A stretch of DNA of 64,000 nt from Fremontodendron californicum. Its lineage: Eukaryota > Streptophyta > Magnoliopsida > Malvales > Malvaceae. A program made the translations under genes and the position numbers. Below are positions 12,401 to 23,306 of this stretch, in pieces. The DNA lies in NCBI GenBank assembly GCA_030761205.1, contig JAULJL010000046.1:11363590-11427589 (forward strand). Reading direction: 5' to 3'. A model generated the notes under the pieces. The model was not told the origin of the DNA. It saw only the letters and a program-made list of their open reading frames with translations, and did no database searches. Every line of letters begins with the position of its first letter. Within the stretch, counting starts at the first letter, position 1.

Positions 12401-13017
12401 TGGTTTTACTCGGAGTATAGCACGAAGTTTTTTTAGTAACTCTTTAAAGCTTCTTCAAATACATGAATTTTTTTTTAAAAAATATTAAACATACTCACCG
12501 ACACTCGAGTCCAAATAACATATGTACTAGTTTGCATTTAGGGCAAGATAGGTTTCAAAGGTTGTTTTTGAGATTTGACCGTAAAAACGGAATTTTCAGC
12601 TCGTTGAGAGAGAAATTTATTGTAATTTTTCATTCATGATTTTCTAAACCAGAGAGAGAGATTTTATCTTAGTTTATCAGTAAAGATTTTCTAAACCAAA
12701 GGTTTTTAACCCACTAAAACACAGTCAAGATATATCAGTATCATAAAGTCATAGTAAAGGGCAGGTAAAAACATTGTTTTACCTTTTGCTCTTATTGTTG
12801 GCATTTGGCAAACATTTTTCACAATATTCTGAAACAAAGTCCCTCTCCTTCTCCCTTGACAACTTTCATAAGATTTTACCACTTTCATTAATTAACTATC
12901 AAACTGTACAACATTTATGCAGGAAGAAGGATCATAACTTTGACCAATATTAACAATATAAACATAGCAGTAAATAGCTTCCTCCAGAAAAACGTTGGTT
13001 AACTTAGTCGTGAGCTC

Positions 13018-13191
13018 CTATGTTGCTCCGACTCTTTATTTTTCTAGAAGTATCCGTGTCGGACACAAATTCAGACATGGGTATGGGAGTATGACCCTCC
13101 AAATACATGGAAAAACTTAGAAAAAATTGAACATAACCGTATCGGACACATATCCGTATCCAACACTCACACCCGAGTCCGAGTAACATAG
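13018..13191 (+). mobile_element. hAT-like MITE (family A), copy 4, perfect TSD
   Basis: This 174-bp element lies about 220 bp downstream of the AAA+ ATPase stop codon. It is flanked by identical 8-mers, GTGAGCTC at 13010-13017 and 13192-13199, which fixes its ends and the size of the target duplication. Confidence 0.93.
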
Positions 13192-13408
13192 GTGAGCTCA
13201 CTGTGTCTTCCACTTTGTCATAAGAAAAGATAATCCAAGATAATAATAATAATAATAATATAGCATACTTCTGATGAGCACCTAACCAGTGAACTGTGAA
13301 GGTATTACTGTTGGGATTCCGAAAAAAATTGCCGAAGGAATTTACCAATTTGGCCAATCGAGGAAATTTTCTCCTTGACAACTCCTCAAAAAATGATGAC
13401 ATAAATTC

Positions 13409-15133
13409 TTATTGTTGTGTTGAATTTCCGCTTGGCCAATCGAGGAACTTGAATCCGAGAAGTGAAGGCGGTAGGTATGACTGAGTCGATGAAGATGGAT
13501 TATCCGGGGGATATATATAATCCTTTCCGTATCCGAGTTCCTTCATTAGCTTCGTTGGTGCATTCCTTAAATGAAGCGGCACTCCCTCGTTCTGTCCTAC
13601 GGATTCCCTAACAACCTTCTGTGCAGCTCCAATGGCTCGATATACGGAAACAGATTTAGGAGCCAAAGCTAAGTAAGCAACACATTGTGCAAGAATCACA
13701 TTACACTCAGGCATGCCTAAGAAATGACAAGCTTGATAACAGGAAACAGCCTGATTTAGGGCTAATGGATCAGCCAACCCGATATCCTCACTCGCAAACC
13801 TTATTAGTCTGCGCGCGATGTAAAGGGGCTCTTCACCTCCTTCCAACATTCTTGCCAACCAATAAATCGCAGCATCTGCATCACTTCCTCGCATTGACTT
13901 GTGGACCGCACTGATCAAATTGTAATGCTCTTCCCCTGCTTTGTCATATGCAAGATGCTTGCATTGGAGCGCCTCCTTAACATCATTGACTGTAACAACT
14001 GCTTCGAACGAACCAATCTCATTTTCCTCACTTGCCAGCGAATCGAAATCCCTATCCGGCTCTAATCCTACGCCTTTTAGTCGATTATCAGACACTCGAG
14101 CAGCTGCTATTGTCGCGGAAATTTCTAAAGCATTCAATGCTACACGAGCATCACCATCACAATTCATAGACAAAAATTCAACAGCATCATCCTTAACATC
14201 GACACTCATCCCTACGCTTTTCGACAATCCCTTCTCTCTGTCATTAACTGCTCTCATTAAAAGAGTTTCAACATGATGAGGTTTTAAAGGATTCAATGTA
14301 AGAACCCTACACCTAGACAACAATGGCGTAATCAAATGAAAAGAAGGATTCTCAGTAGTTGCCCCCATGAAAACAATACTTCCATCTTCAATCACAGGCA
14401 AGAAAGAATCCTGTTGTGATTTATTAAACCTATGAACTTCATCAACAAAAAGCACAGTCCTCTTATTATTCTTAATTCTCAATTTTCTAGCTTCCTCAAC
14501 AACATCTCTAACATCTTTAACCCCACAAGTAACAGCAGATAAAGAAACAAATCGATATAAAGACCGTTCTTGAGCGGAATTAACAATTGATTTAGCAATG
14601 GAAGTCTTACCAGTACCAGGAGGACCCCAAAAAATAATAGAAGGAATTCTATTACGTTCAATAGCAGAACAGAGAAGAGAATTGTTACCCAGGATTTGTT
14701 CTTGACCAACCACTTCGAAAACAGTACGAGGACGCATCCGTTCCGACAAAGGCTCATGGGTTTTATCAGTTTTGTCTTGTTGAATGATGGGTTTGGGGGG
14801 ATATTGTAACTTTTGACGTTTGTTATGGAGAGGAGATGGGGTGGTGGAATCTTCATCTTGGTCATGTTGGGGTAAAATTCGGATGCTTGGAGCGGTGGCT
14901 GTGGGTTCAGGAGATGGAGGGGAAGGGGAAAGCTTGGTGTGAAGATGAAAGAAGCGGTCAAGTTTAGGTTGGAAAGGAGGAGGAGGAGGAGAGGGGGTGG
15001 CGGTGGCGGTGGAGGATTTGTGGGAAAGAATCCATTCGGTGGCTTTGAGGGTGGATTTGCCACCGGTGGCAGCAAGGGCTTGTGCTGCTAATTCACTTGA
15101 GAATCCCATGCTTAGCAGCTGCTCCATCTCCAT
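13409..15133 (-). CDS. WRNIP1/MgsA (RarA)-type AAA+ ATPase
   Basis: A single-exon gene of 574 aa. It belongs to the WRNIP1/Mgs1/RarA family of AAA+ ATPases that act at stalled replication forks; plants have one typical homologue of about 525 aa. Residues 1-40 look like a UBA-type ubiquitin-binding module (MGFSSELAAQAL), where animal WRNIP1 has a UBZ finger. A Pro/Ser/Thr-rich linker follows to about 130. The AAA+ core has Walker A GPPGTGKT (170-177), Walker B VLFVDE (227-232), sensor 1 GATTENPS (257-264) and an arginine finger in LLSRCR. The C-terminal third (about 400-560) is the MgsA oligomerisation domain. The start ATG precedes the UBA directly. The gene is divergent from the RCC1 gene about 1 kb away. 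Family assignment is firm; the cellular role is inferred from homologues. Confidence 0.95.
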   Translation of the reverse strand: MEMEQLLSMGFSSELAAQALAATGGKSTLKATEWILSHKSSTATATPSPPPPPFQPKLDRFFHLHTKLSPSPPSPEPTATAPSIRILPQHDQDEDSTTPSPLHNKRQKLQYPPKPIIQQDKTDKTHEPLSERMRPRTVFEVVGQEQILGNNSLLCSAIERNRIPSIIFWGPPGTGKTSIAKSIVNSAQERSLYRFVSLSAVTCGVKDVRDVVEEARKLRIKNNKRTVLFVDEVHRFNKSQQDSFLPVIEDGSIVFMGATTENPSFHLITPLLSRCRVLTLNPLKPHHVETLLMRAVNDREKGLSKSVGMSVDVKDDAVEFLSMNCDGDARVALNALEISATIAAARVSDNRLKGVGLEPDRDFDSLASEENEIGSFEAVVTVNDVKEALQCKHLAYDKAGEEHYNLISAVHKSMRGSDADAAIYWLARMLEGGEEPLYIARRLIRFASEDIGLADPLALNQAVSCYQACHFLGMPECNVILAQCVAYLALAPKSVSVYRAIGAAQKVVRESVGQNEGVPLHLRNAPTKLMKELGYGKDYIYPPDNPSSSTQSYLPPSLLGFKFLDWPSGNSTQQ

Positions 15134-16139
15134 TTTTTTTTCCTAGTTTTTTTTTTTTTTTCCTTTTCCGACCAAAAAGAGTGTAAACTGGGGGGAATCT
15201 GGCGCAACACTGGAAGTGGAACTGTAAAAGGAACTCTCTTTTTCTCTGGTTAGTTGTTTTCTTCTTGTCTTGTCTTGTATTTTTTTTTTTTTTAATGAAT
15301 GAATCTATTTATCTTCCTTTTTTTTTTTTTTTTGGATAGATACAATCATACAATACAATGGGCAACTTAGGCCCAAACGCTTTTCAAGGCCTAAATTAGC
15401 CTCTTCCCTTTTCCCATTTGGCCCAAATAATTTATTAAAGGGTTCGGCTAACGGCGATTTTAATAAAAAAAATTATATTTAATATATTATATTTATTAAA
15501 TTTAATAAAATATTAATTATATATATTTTATAAATATCAATTTAACTAATATTATTATACACTGAGTAACATTTTTTTATTTAATGAGCTTTGCCAATAA
15601 ATACTATCTTTAATATAATTATTATTATATTTAGTAACATTTTTTAATGCATTTTATTATCATATTTAATAAAAAAAAATGTTGACTAATCTTAATATCT
15701 TTAAAAACACTGGTTATCAAAATTTTTATTTAATTTACTAAACTTTGTTCATGCAAAATTTATTCTATTTTTAAGAATAATTATTTTGTGAACCAAATGT
15801 GTGGCTAGAGATTTGACCCGATCATAAAATGCATATGTATATAATGTAAAGAATTAAGTTTGAAAACTTGGGTTTAATATGAACGATTCATCCATTTTTT
15901 TAAAATGTAAATTTTCTTAAGATTGAGTTGGATCTTTAAACTTTACAAATTCCCTTCTTTCTCCATTTTTAAAAAATAGTTAGTTTCGTTTTTTTTTTTT
16001 TTTTTATTATTTATTTTCTGTTTTATGTATATGCATAATAATAAAAGCAATTTGATTATATGTTTATGTTTAATTGACATTGTTTAAATCCAAAAATAAA
16101 CAGTGAAAATAGCAAAGTGAAGACTGGGCCTAAAGAGTG
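15134..16139. other. Shared upstream region of the ATPase and RUG3-like genes
   Basis: About 1 kb between two divergent start codons. The ends are the two 5' leaders. The middle has poly-T runs near 15280 and 15310-15340 and an AT-rich repeat at about 15437-15740, beginning GGGTTCGGCTAACGG and related to the copy at 60484-60675. No clear shared promoter motif was recognised. Confidence 0.5.
15437..15740. repeat. AT-rich TIR repeat fragment (family I)
   Basis: The stretch carries GGTTCGGCTAACGG then AATTATATTTAATATATTA and TATAAATATCAATTTAACTAAT. It parallels sequence at 2100-2310, 40930-41100, 42000-42125 and 60484-60675. Boundaries are approximate. Confidence 0.4.
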
Positions 16140-19100
16140 ATGGCGCACCGCCTTTCAAGTCCTCTCTCCCGCCGCCTCTATTCTTCATTCAGCACCGCCA
16201 CCACCACCACCACCACCAAAGGCAAAGTTCCTCTTCTTTACAAAAGCCCAGAAATCAACGAAGACACCGGAAAGGAAGCCGTAACACTCCAAGTCCTTTC
16301 ATGGGGCAAGGGAGCGTCAGGCCAACTAGGCGGTGGCATTGAAGAAATCAGAATATACCCATCTCCAGTAGCCAATCTCCTCTTTCCAACTTCTTCTTTT
16401 TCTCTCTCCCCAACCCCAGGTAAAATCTTTAACCAAAACCAAAACGAAGAAACTTTACATTCAGTTGGGATATCATGCGGGTTATTCCATTCGGGTTTGA
16501 TTGTGAATGGGAAATTGTGGATGTGGGGAAAAGGTGATGGAGGTCGTCTTGGTTTTGGCCATGAAAATCCTGCTTTTTTGCCCACTTTGAATCCTCACTT
16601 TGATGATTCTGTTTCCTCTATTGCTCTTGGTGGTCTTCACTCTGTGGCTCTCACTTCTCTGGGCGAGGTGTTTACTTGGTCAGTACTCAGTCTACCTACA
16701 TTTCACTTATTATTGCCTTTTTATTTTGCTCTCTTCCTTAATATTGATCTAATTCTAGCTATTAATATCGTTGATGAAAAAGAATTTTGCTTTGTTTTAT
16801 GTCTCCTTTGATTGAATGCTTAGCTGCCCATTTTTTATAATTAACCAGCTGATACATACAATTGATTGGGTATCAGAAACTAAGATTATAACATTATATG
16901 AGAATTCAAGTTAATATACTAAATGCTTATTGAGAATAAGAGGGAAAAAAATGATAATGGAACTGCAGTGATTCTTTTTGTAGTTATATAGGTAGATAAA
17001 AAGTGACTTATAGTTCTGATCATTGAAAGTATCTACACTGTTTGTTAAATGATTATATAGGAAGTTTCTTTTTAAGTTTCAAAGATTTATATGGAAAATC
17101 AAACTCAAGATTTCTTATATTACTACCAGAGATGTGTGATAAACAAACACTGTTTGAATGATTTATATCAGAACTCGCATATTAGAGATAAAATTCAATT
17201 TTTTAAATTGAAGCTTTAATTAAATTAAATGGTTATTTTATAAACATTAATTCTACGGCATGGCTTTGCTTGTGTTTTTTGTACACTTTTTTTATACAAG
17301 TTATGGAGAGAAAGAGTGGGATAAGGAAAAGAGATGTTAATTTGAGATTGTAAGTTCGAAAATATTTGGATAAAAGTTTTAGGGATTTTATGGTTGAGTT
17401 GGTTTCAAGTTTCTACCACTTAGTGGAAACTTAAAGTTCAGCTATATATGTTATTATTGATTAAAAATGATTTGACCGGGCGCTTTTTGACAAGAGTGTT
17501 GGAGAGGTAGATGAAGAAGACAGTTTGAGCTAGTTCTTTGTAGATATTAAATTTTTTATTTTATTTTAACTATCAACTGAATATTATTACTTGTTGTGTA
17601 GATTGTAAGATTAATTCTAAAAGCCTTTTTATGGAATGGAAGTGGTGATTTTTTTGCTTAATTACTAGTCTATTAATTGACAAGTCTGTGGTGGTCTTTC
17701 TTCACTTGAACTTGTTTTTGGTCAAAACCATTAATAAAAAATATTTCTCTCGTTAAAATGAAGTTTGCAGGGGTTATGGGGGTTTTGGTGCACTTGGACA
17801 TCGTGTTTATCATAGAGAACTCGTGCCAAGATTGGTACAAGGCAATTGGAGTGGAAATATACGGCATATTGCAACTAGTGGGACACATACTGCTGCTATC
17901 ACTGAATCAGGTTTCCAATGTTGTCTATCATCAAAAAATAGATCTTGACTTTCTATACCTGTGATTTTGCTAAATGCAACTCATGCCATTGATTAACTTG
18001 TTCAATTGCCCTTTAGTTTCTTTATATTTTAGGTCTGCTATTTGTAGATGTTTTATTGAGCCTGTTCCTCTTTTTGTCATTCTAATGAATGATGGTACAT
18101 ACATGAATTCTCTGTGCCAAAAAATGAGGAAAATTTTAAGAATTAATTTTTTGACACATTAATAATTTCCACAAGAAGGAATGGAAAAGAAGGGAGAAAA
18201 CTCTTAATGACAGGCATATAGATGCATAGTGAATAAACAAAGATTTCATTAATGGGGATTCTTATATTCGTGTGCATTGGAGAGTTAAAGAAACCATGTC
18301 TCTACAATGACTTGCTGTCAGTTTTTGAACCTGTTAGCACTAGCGAAAAATACATCGAACCTGAATATATGTTCTCAAAAGACAAAAGATATTTAATGCA
18401 ATCTCAATATTTATTACATTTCTAATTTAGCATTAACTTTTTGGAAGAAAATTAGTTTTACGGTTTGGCCTCAGTCATGAGATTTGATTTTACAAACCTG
18501 GATATTTGGAATGCAATACAATATATCATTTCTTGAGCAGCATACAGCTTATGCAATGCTTTCTTTTTGTGTATCTTTGTGAGCTTAATCAGTTGTTTAA
18601 GGAATCAAGGAGAACTTCTTTCTGCACCATCAAACTGCAACATTAGTCTCTAAACGTAACATCTGACATGCTCAATACTTCCATTCCCCTGTATGTGGAA
18701 ACTTTCTTGTCAGCAGCTATAAAAACTGATTAGAAAAGAAGTATATTCGTTGTGGAAAAGGTTATCATACTTGCTATTTAGCGCATAAATACATACCCTG
18801 CAGCATTTTTGTCTGAATAGAAGGGTAAATATAGTAGAAAGGAGGGTTTCATATCAAAAGGGGCGAGTGTATCAATTACAGAAAGACTTAGTTTAGTTAA
18901 TGATAACTATAAAGAGAAACTTTGAACTTTGAAGAAGAATGTGACAAACAATGGATGATGAAAAGATACATTAGGAGAATCATTGTTTTTACTGTATGGT
19001 GAAAAACATAGCAAATTGGTGTTATTAACAGGTTTTAGATGTCGTGCTATTTATCATTTGTGCTCATTTCTCACATTGTAGGCTTCATCTTTATATATAT

Positions 19101-21724
19101 ATTTTGTTTCTTTTCCCTATCTGAATCCAGCTATTATTCATTGAATTAGGAGACATATACACCTGGGGCCGAGAGGAAGGGGACGGTAGATTAGGCCTTG
19201 GTCCTGATCGGGGCCCAAATGAGGGAGGTGGACTTAGTATCCCATCCAAAGTGAAAGAATTACCTATTCCTATCGCTGCAGTTTCCTGTGGTGGTTTCTT
19301 CACAATGGCATTGACGGAGGAGGGACAACTTTGGAACTGGGGTGGTAATATGTCTCTTCCTGTCTATATATTTTACATTTCTTTTTGTTGTTCCTATGGG
19401 TATTTAAATTTTTTTTTTTTAATTCTAAAGAAGCTGTAAACACCAAAAGATAGATTAGAAAGACAATCTATCTGATCCATGCCTACTGAGATAAACTTTA
19501 ATCAAGAAGCAACAATGTAGCTGAAATATAATACCATGACAGTAAAATATTTTCTGAAACTCCCTCAGACATGTGACCCTTTTTGCGAAACATACTACAG
19601 GAGCTACCACATGAACCGGCAAAATGGTTAGCTTGTAACTAGGAATTAGGGGATTGGCTCAACAAGGTGAGAGTTTTGATCTATGTTGCTCCGACTCTTC
19701 ATTTTTCATGAAGTACCCGTGTCTGACGCATATCCGGACATAGGTATGGGGATATGATCCTCCAAGGACCTTCCAAATACATGAAAATCTTGGAAAAAAA
19801 TTGAACATACCCGTGTCGGACACATATTCGTGTCCGACACTCACACCCGAGTCCGAGTAACATAGGTTAGGATTATAGTAGAGAAGGGGGGGGGGGGATG
19901 TTTTCATCGCATACTGAAATATTACTGAACTGAGAACATGTAATGAGCCAGTAAGGATGGTGAGGGGTTGAACTTCCAATAGATGCTAATTGATGAAAGG
20001 GGCAAAGAAGAAAAAACTGAAAAGCAGTGGATAGAAGAGGGAGAAGAGGAAAAGTAGAAAAAAAAAGCCAAAGAGAGAGCAAAAAAAAAAAAAGATAGAG
20101 CTCATCATCATTATGTTTCTTCTAAAGGATGAGAGGATGAAAGAGCTTCGTTTAGTAGGGTTCGTCAATTTTTACTTTCTTATCTTACTTTTTCATTTTC
20201 TCTTTGTAGTTTGTGGTAAAGATAACTTTATATTGATTTCCTGTGACTTGTTTTTATTTGTTAATACTTTGACTAATTTCATTTTACCAGTTCCACAATG
20301 AATTCCCTGAATATTTATAAAATTTTCTTCATGTTTACTCAGCAAACTCCAACTATGAGCTTGGAAGAGGTGATCAGGTTGGTGGTTGGAAACCCAAACC
20401 AATTCCTAGCCTTGAAAGTACTCGTATCATTCAGATGGCAAGTGGTGGATATCATTCTCTTGCATTAACAGGTAAAACCAGTGCCACAAGTATTTTTTTT
20501 TTCTTTCTAGAGTATTTTCTTTCCTTTTATTGTTATACTATAATTATTGATTTATTCCTGCTGTATTATTTCAGATGAAGGTAAAGTACTTTCATGGGGC
20601 CATGGTGGACATGGTCAGTTGGGTCATTCTTCTATACAAAATCAGAAAATTCCTGTAATAATTGAAGCTTTGGCTGATAAACGTGTTGTCTATATTGCCT
20701 GTGGAGGTTCATCTTCGGCAGCTATAACCGGTAAGACAAGTTATGCATGTGTCTCTGGTAAATATTGTGTATTAGATAGCTCAAGCTTGTAAACACTCAT
20801 GTCTTTCAGTCATATAACAATTTAGCCATGAAAAGTGTCCACCCTCTACGTCTTTTCATATTTATGTAGTTATAGGCTATGTTGCTCAGGCTCTTCATTT
20901 TTCTTCAAGTACCCGTGTCCGACACATATTCAGACATGGGTATGGGAATATGATCCCTCAAAGACCCTCCAAATACATGAAAAACTTAGAATAAATCAAA
21001 CATACTCGTGTCGGACACATACCCGTGTCTGACACTCACACCCGAGTCCGAGTAACATAGGTCATAGAGGTCATCACAGAAACCCAATTACTCGTATTAG
21101 AGTTTCTGGTTCAAACTTCAAGTTGCTACCTCTCTCTCTCTCTCTCAGACACACACATAGACCCTATGTTACTCGGACTCGGGTGTGAGTGTCTGACACC
21201 GGTATGTGTCCGACACGGATACGTTCAAATTTTTCTAAGATTTCCTTGTATTTGGAGGATCCTTGGAGGATTATATCTCCATACCCATGTCCGGATATGC
21301 GTCGGACACGGGTGTTGGACACGTGTACTTCAAGAAAAATGAAGAGTCGAAGCAACATAGCATAGACCCACACGCAAGACAGCAGCATGACTCAAACCCA
21401 GGTTCTATACACAGCCTTCACAACCAAACCACCTGAGCCTCAGTTGGATACAAAGTTTTCTGATTCTTGCAGTATAGTAAATCACATAGTTGCTTTTTAC
21501 TGATTTTTTTTTTTTTTTGTTTCTAAACAGATGAAGGAAAGTTGTACATGTGGGGGAATGCAAAAGATTCACAGCTCGGAGTTCCAGGGCTACCGGAGGT
21601 TCAAGCAAGTCCTGTTGAAGTCAATTTTCTAATGGAGGATGACGGATTGGGACCCCACAACGTGCTATCCGTTGCGGTCGGTGCATGTCATGCCATGTGT
21701 CTAGTCTTGAGATCACACTGTTAA
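16140..21724 (+). CDS. RUG3: RUG3-like mitochondrial RCC1-repeat protein (6 exons)
   Basis: An RCC1-fold seven-bladed propeller protein. It resembles Arabidopsis RUG3 (RCC1/UVR8/GEF-like 3), known to be needed for nad2 intron splicing and complex I biogenesis in mitochondria. Exons: 16140-16678, 17771-17910, 19150-19344, 20343-20471, 20575-20730, 21531-21724, giving 1,353 nt (450 aa; RUG3 is about 445 aa). All introns are GT-AG with consistent phase. The first ATG is at 16140; the in-frame codon just before it is GTG. The N-terminus is rich in Arg, Ser and Thr without acids, like a mitochondrial presequence. Blade motifs include WGKGASGQLGGG, WGREEGDGRLG, SCGGFFTMALT, WGHGGHGQLGH and WGNAKDSQLGVPG. 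Introns 3 and 5 carry three MITEs. RUG3 orthology is inferred from full-length remembered similarity, not from a search. Confidence 0.92.
19681..19865 (+). mobile_element. hAT-like MITE (family A), copy 5
   Basis: A 185-bp copy in intron 3 of the RUG3-like gene. Both ends are intact. The flanks GTTTTGAT and GTTAGGAT match at 6 of 8 positions. A run of 12 G lies just downstream at 19886-19897. Confidence 0.87.
20877..21060 (+). mobile_element. hAT-like MITE (family A), copy 6
   Basis: A 184-bp copy in intron 5 of the RUG3-like gene, in sense orientation. The flanks GTTATAGG and GTCATAGA match at 6 of 8 positions. An inverted copy follows 103 bp downstream. Confidence 0.88.
21164..21360 (-). 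mobile_element. hAT-like MITE (family A), copy 7, inverted, perfect TSD
   Basis: A 197-bp copy in intron 5 of the RUG3-like gene, opposite in orientation to copy 6. It is flanked by identical 8-mers CATAGACC at 21156-21163 and 21361-21368. Confidence 0.93.
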
Positions 21725-21975
21725 AGATGATGTGATACAGGTAAGACCCTCTTCAGCTAAAAAACATAAAATTCAAGAGGAATGAATCTTTTGCAATAGT
21801 GCTGCAATTTTGTTTTGGAAGGACAAAAGAGTTCCAAGGTTGAGTTCATGCCAAAATGATTTTGAGTCATCTGATATTTGCTGCCTGCTGGCAAATTATA
21901 AACTGCTGTTGCATGGTTTGGGTCTTCATTTAAAATGAACTGGTGAGAGTAAAGATGGCATTCCAGTATTTAAAC

Positions 21976-22160
21976 CTATGTTATTCGGACTCGGGTGTGA
22001 GTGTCGGACACGGGTATGTGTCCGACATGGATATGTTTGATTTATTCTAAGTTTTTCCATGTATTTGGAGAGTTCTTGGGGGATCATATCGCTATACCCA
22101 TGTCCGAATATGCGTCGGACACGGATATTTCAAGAAAAATAAAGAATCGGAGCAACATAG
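21976..22160 (-). mobile_element. hAT-like MITE (family A), copy 8, inverted, perfect TSD
   Basis: A 185-bp copy about 250 bp downstream of the RUG3-like stop codon, flanked by identical 8-mers ATTTAAAC at 21968-21975 and 22161-22168. Confidence 0.93.
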
Positions 22161-22397
22161 ATTTAAACTGTTGTCAATATGAGCCTATGAGGTCTGCTCA
22201 TCATCTCTGTTCAGTCTCATATGCATCTGTTTTGTCAGTAATATCGCATTTCGGCTACATAAACATCTCAATCAATGTGGGTGTATTTTATCTTGCTGCT
22301 AATTCAATCTTCTTTTACCTAACAAAATGAATTCTTATTTTGAAGTTTGCACTGTGCTGAGGCTCTGCTCGAACACAGTTATAAATGCCGAGGAAAC

Positions 22398-22577
22398 CTA
22401 TTATACCCGGACTTTTCATTTTCTTTAAAGACATCCAACATCTATTTTTCGGTACATATTCGGTATGAAAGAATGATACTCTAAATATATGAAAAAAAAC
22501 TAAAAAAAAAAAATTAAACATACTTATATTAAACACATATTTGTATTTGACACTCGCCTCGAGTTCGAGTAACATAA
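22398..22577 (+). mobile_element. hAT-like MITE (family A), copy 9, decayed
   Basis: Recognisable by the motif order CTATTATACCCGGACTTTTCATTTTC, TCGGTACATATTCGG and GAGTTCGAGTAACATAA. It is far more diverged than the copies with intact duplications, so it points to an earlier round of insertion. Confidence 0.7.
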
Positions 22578-22993
22578 AAGCCAAATAAGAACAAAAGCCA
22601 CCGACTATTGAAACCATTTTTGCCACAAGAGTCTTATCGTTATGTACATTATCAACTTGTTACATCTACTTTAGCCATAAACATTCTAATGCTGCCAATC
22701 AGAAGTTTAATTTGATCCGCTGATGGGGAGACCTTTACTACCTTCCAATTCCATTTTCAGAAGTGAAATGACAATCATTGTAATTCTCTGTTTGTTTATT
22801 CTAAAGACAAAGTGTGGTACTTCAGTCGTATGTCCACATAACCTTTTTTCTTGTCTTTTGAAGTACAAAACAGTATAATCCAAATTCACAGTTTCCCAGA
22901 TTTTAACCATAGATTATGTATTAAGGGTATGTCTTCTTGGTGAAAACTGTTTACAAATGTTTCATGAAATAGAAGAATTAAGAAAGCCAAATT

Positions 22994-23134
22994 CTATGTT
23001 ACTCGTATTCTTTATTTTTATTTTTTTTAAATATTTGTATCCGATAATCTTTTAAATATATAAAAAAAAAATTTAAAATTGAATATATTTATATCGAATA
23101 TATATCTGTATTCGTATTTGTCCGGATAGCGTAG
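22994..23134 (+). mobile_element. hAT-like MITE (family A), copy 10, decayed and shortened
   Basis: It begins CTATGTTACTCGTATTCTTTATTTTT and ends near TGTCCGGATAGCGTAG. Internal sequence is reduced and AT-enriched. The right boundary is uncertain. Confidence 0.55.
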
Positions 23135-23306
23135 GCACTACTTCACCCGTAATTGAATAATAAAAACAAAAGAAAAAGAATGGTTAATAATACACTCTAT
23201 TACTATATATAATATTAATAGTAATCATTAAACTTACTGCATGCTTCAGCCTTCAAGTAATGTGAAACGTAGAACGATCGACTTTATCTGATCTCAGTCC
23301 ATGGAG

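Larger units (their letters stand above)
9918..13408. other. Intergenic region between the LysM kinase and the AAA+ ATPase
   Basis: No gene is supported. Contents in order: the 3' UTR of the kinase with a T-run at about 9940, a foldback element at 10050-10555, a purine-rich simple tract at 11056-11193, degenerate TTCGTGTCGTGT repeats to about 12400, a fragment of a family A MITE near 12448-12531, and a complete family A MITE at 13018-13191. Confidence 0.6.
21725..23306. other. Region between the convergent RUG3-like and LRR genes
   Basis: No gene is supported. It contains the 3' end of the RUG3-like transcript and three family A MITEs: one with a perfect duplication at 21976-22160, and decayed copies at 22398-22577 and 22994-23134. 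Short open frames here overlap those MITEs. Confidence 0.6.

Noticed and set aside
13941..14276. 111-codon frame on the plus strand, opposite the ATPase
   Set aside because: It is an antisense shadow of the ATPase coding sequence with no recognisable domain.
14479..15075. 198-codon frame on the minus strand, proline- and leucine-rich
   Set aside because: It is a shadow frame of the AAA+ ATPase gene, whose own frame carries Walker A, Walker B and sensor motifs.
16137..16139. Possible upstream start of the RUG3-like gene
   Set aside because: The codon is GTG. The ATG at 16140 follows at once and gives the expected mitochondrial N-terminus.
19681..21360. CRISPR-like pattern of repeats with spacers
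   Set aside because: The repeats are ~185-bp TIR elements with individual 8-bp duplications in both orientations, in a eukaryotic gene; they are not short direct repeats.
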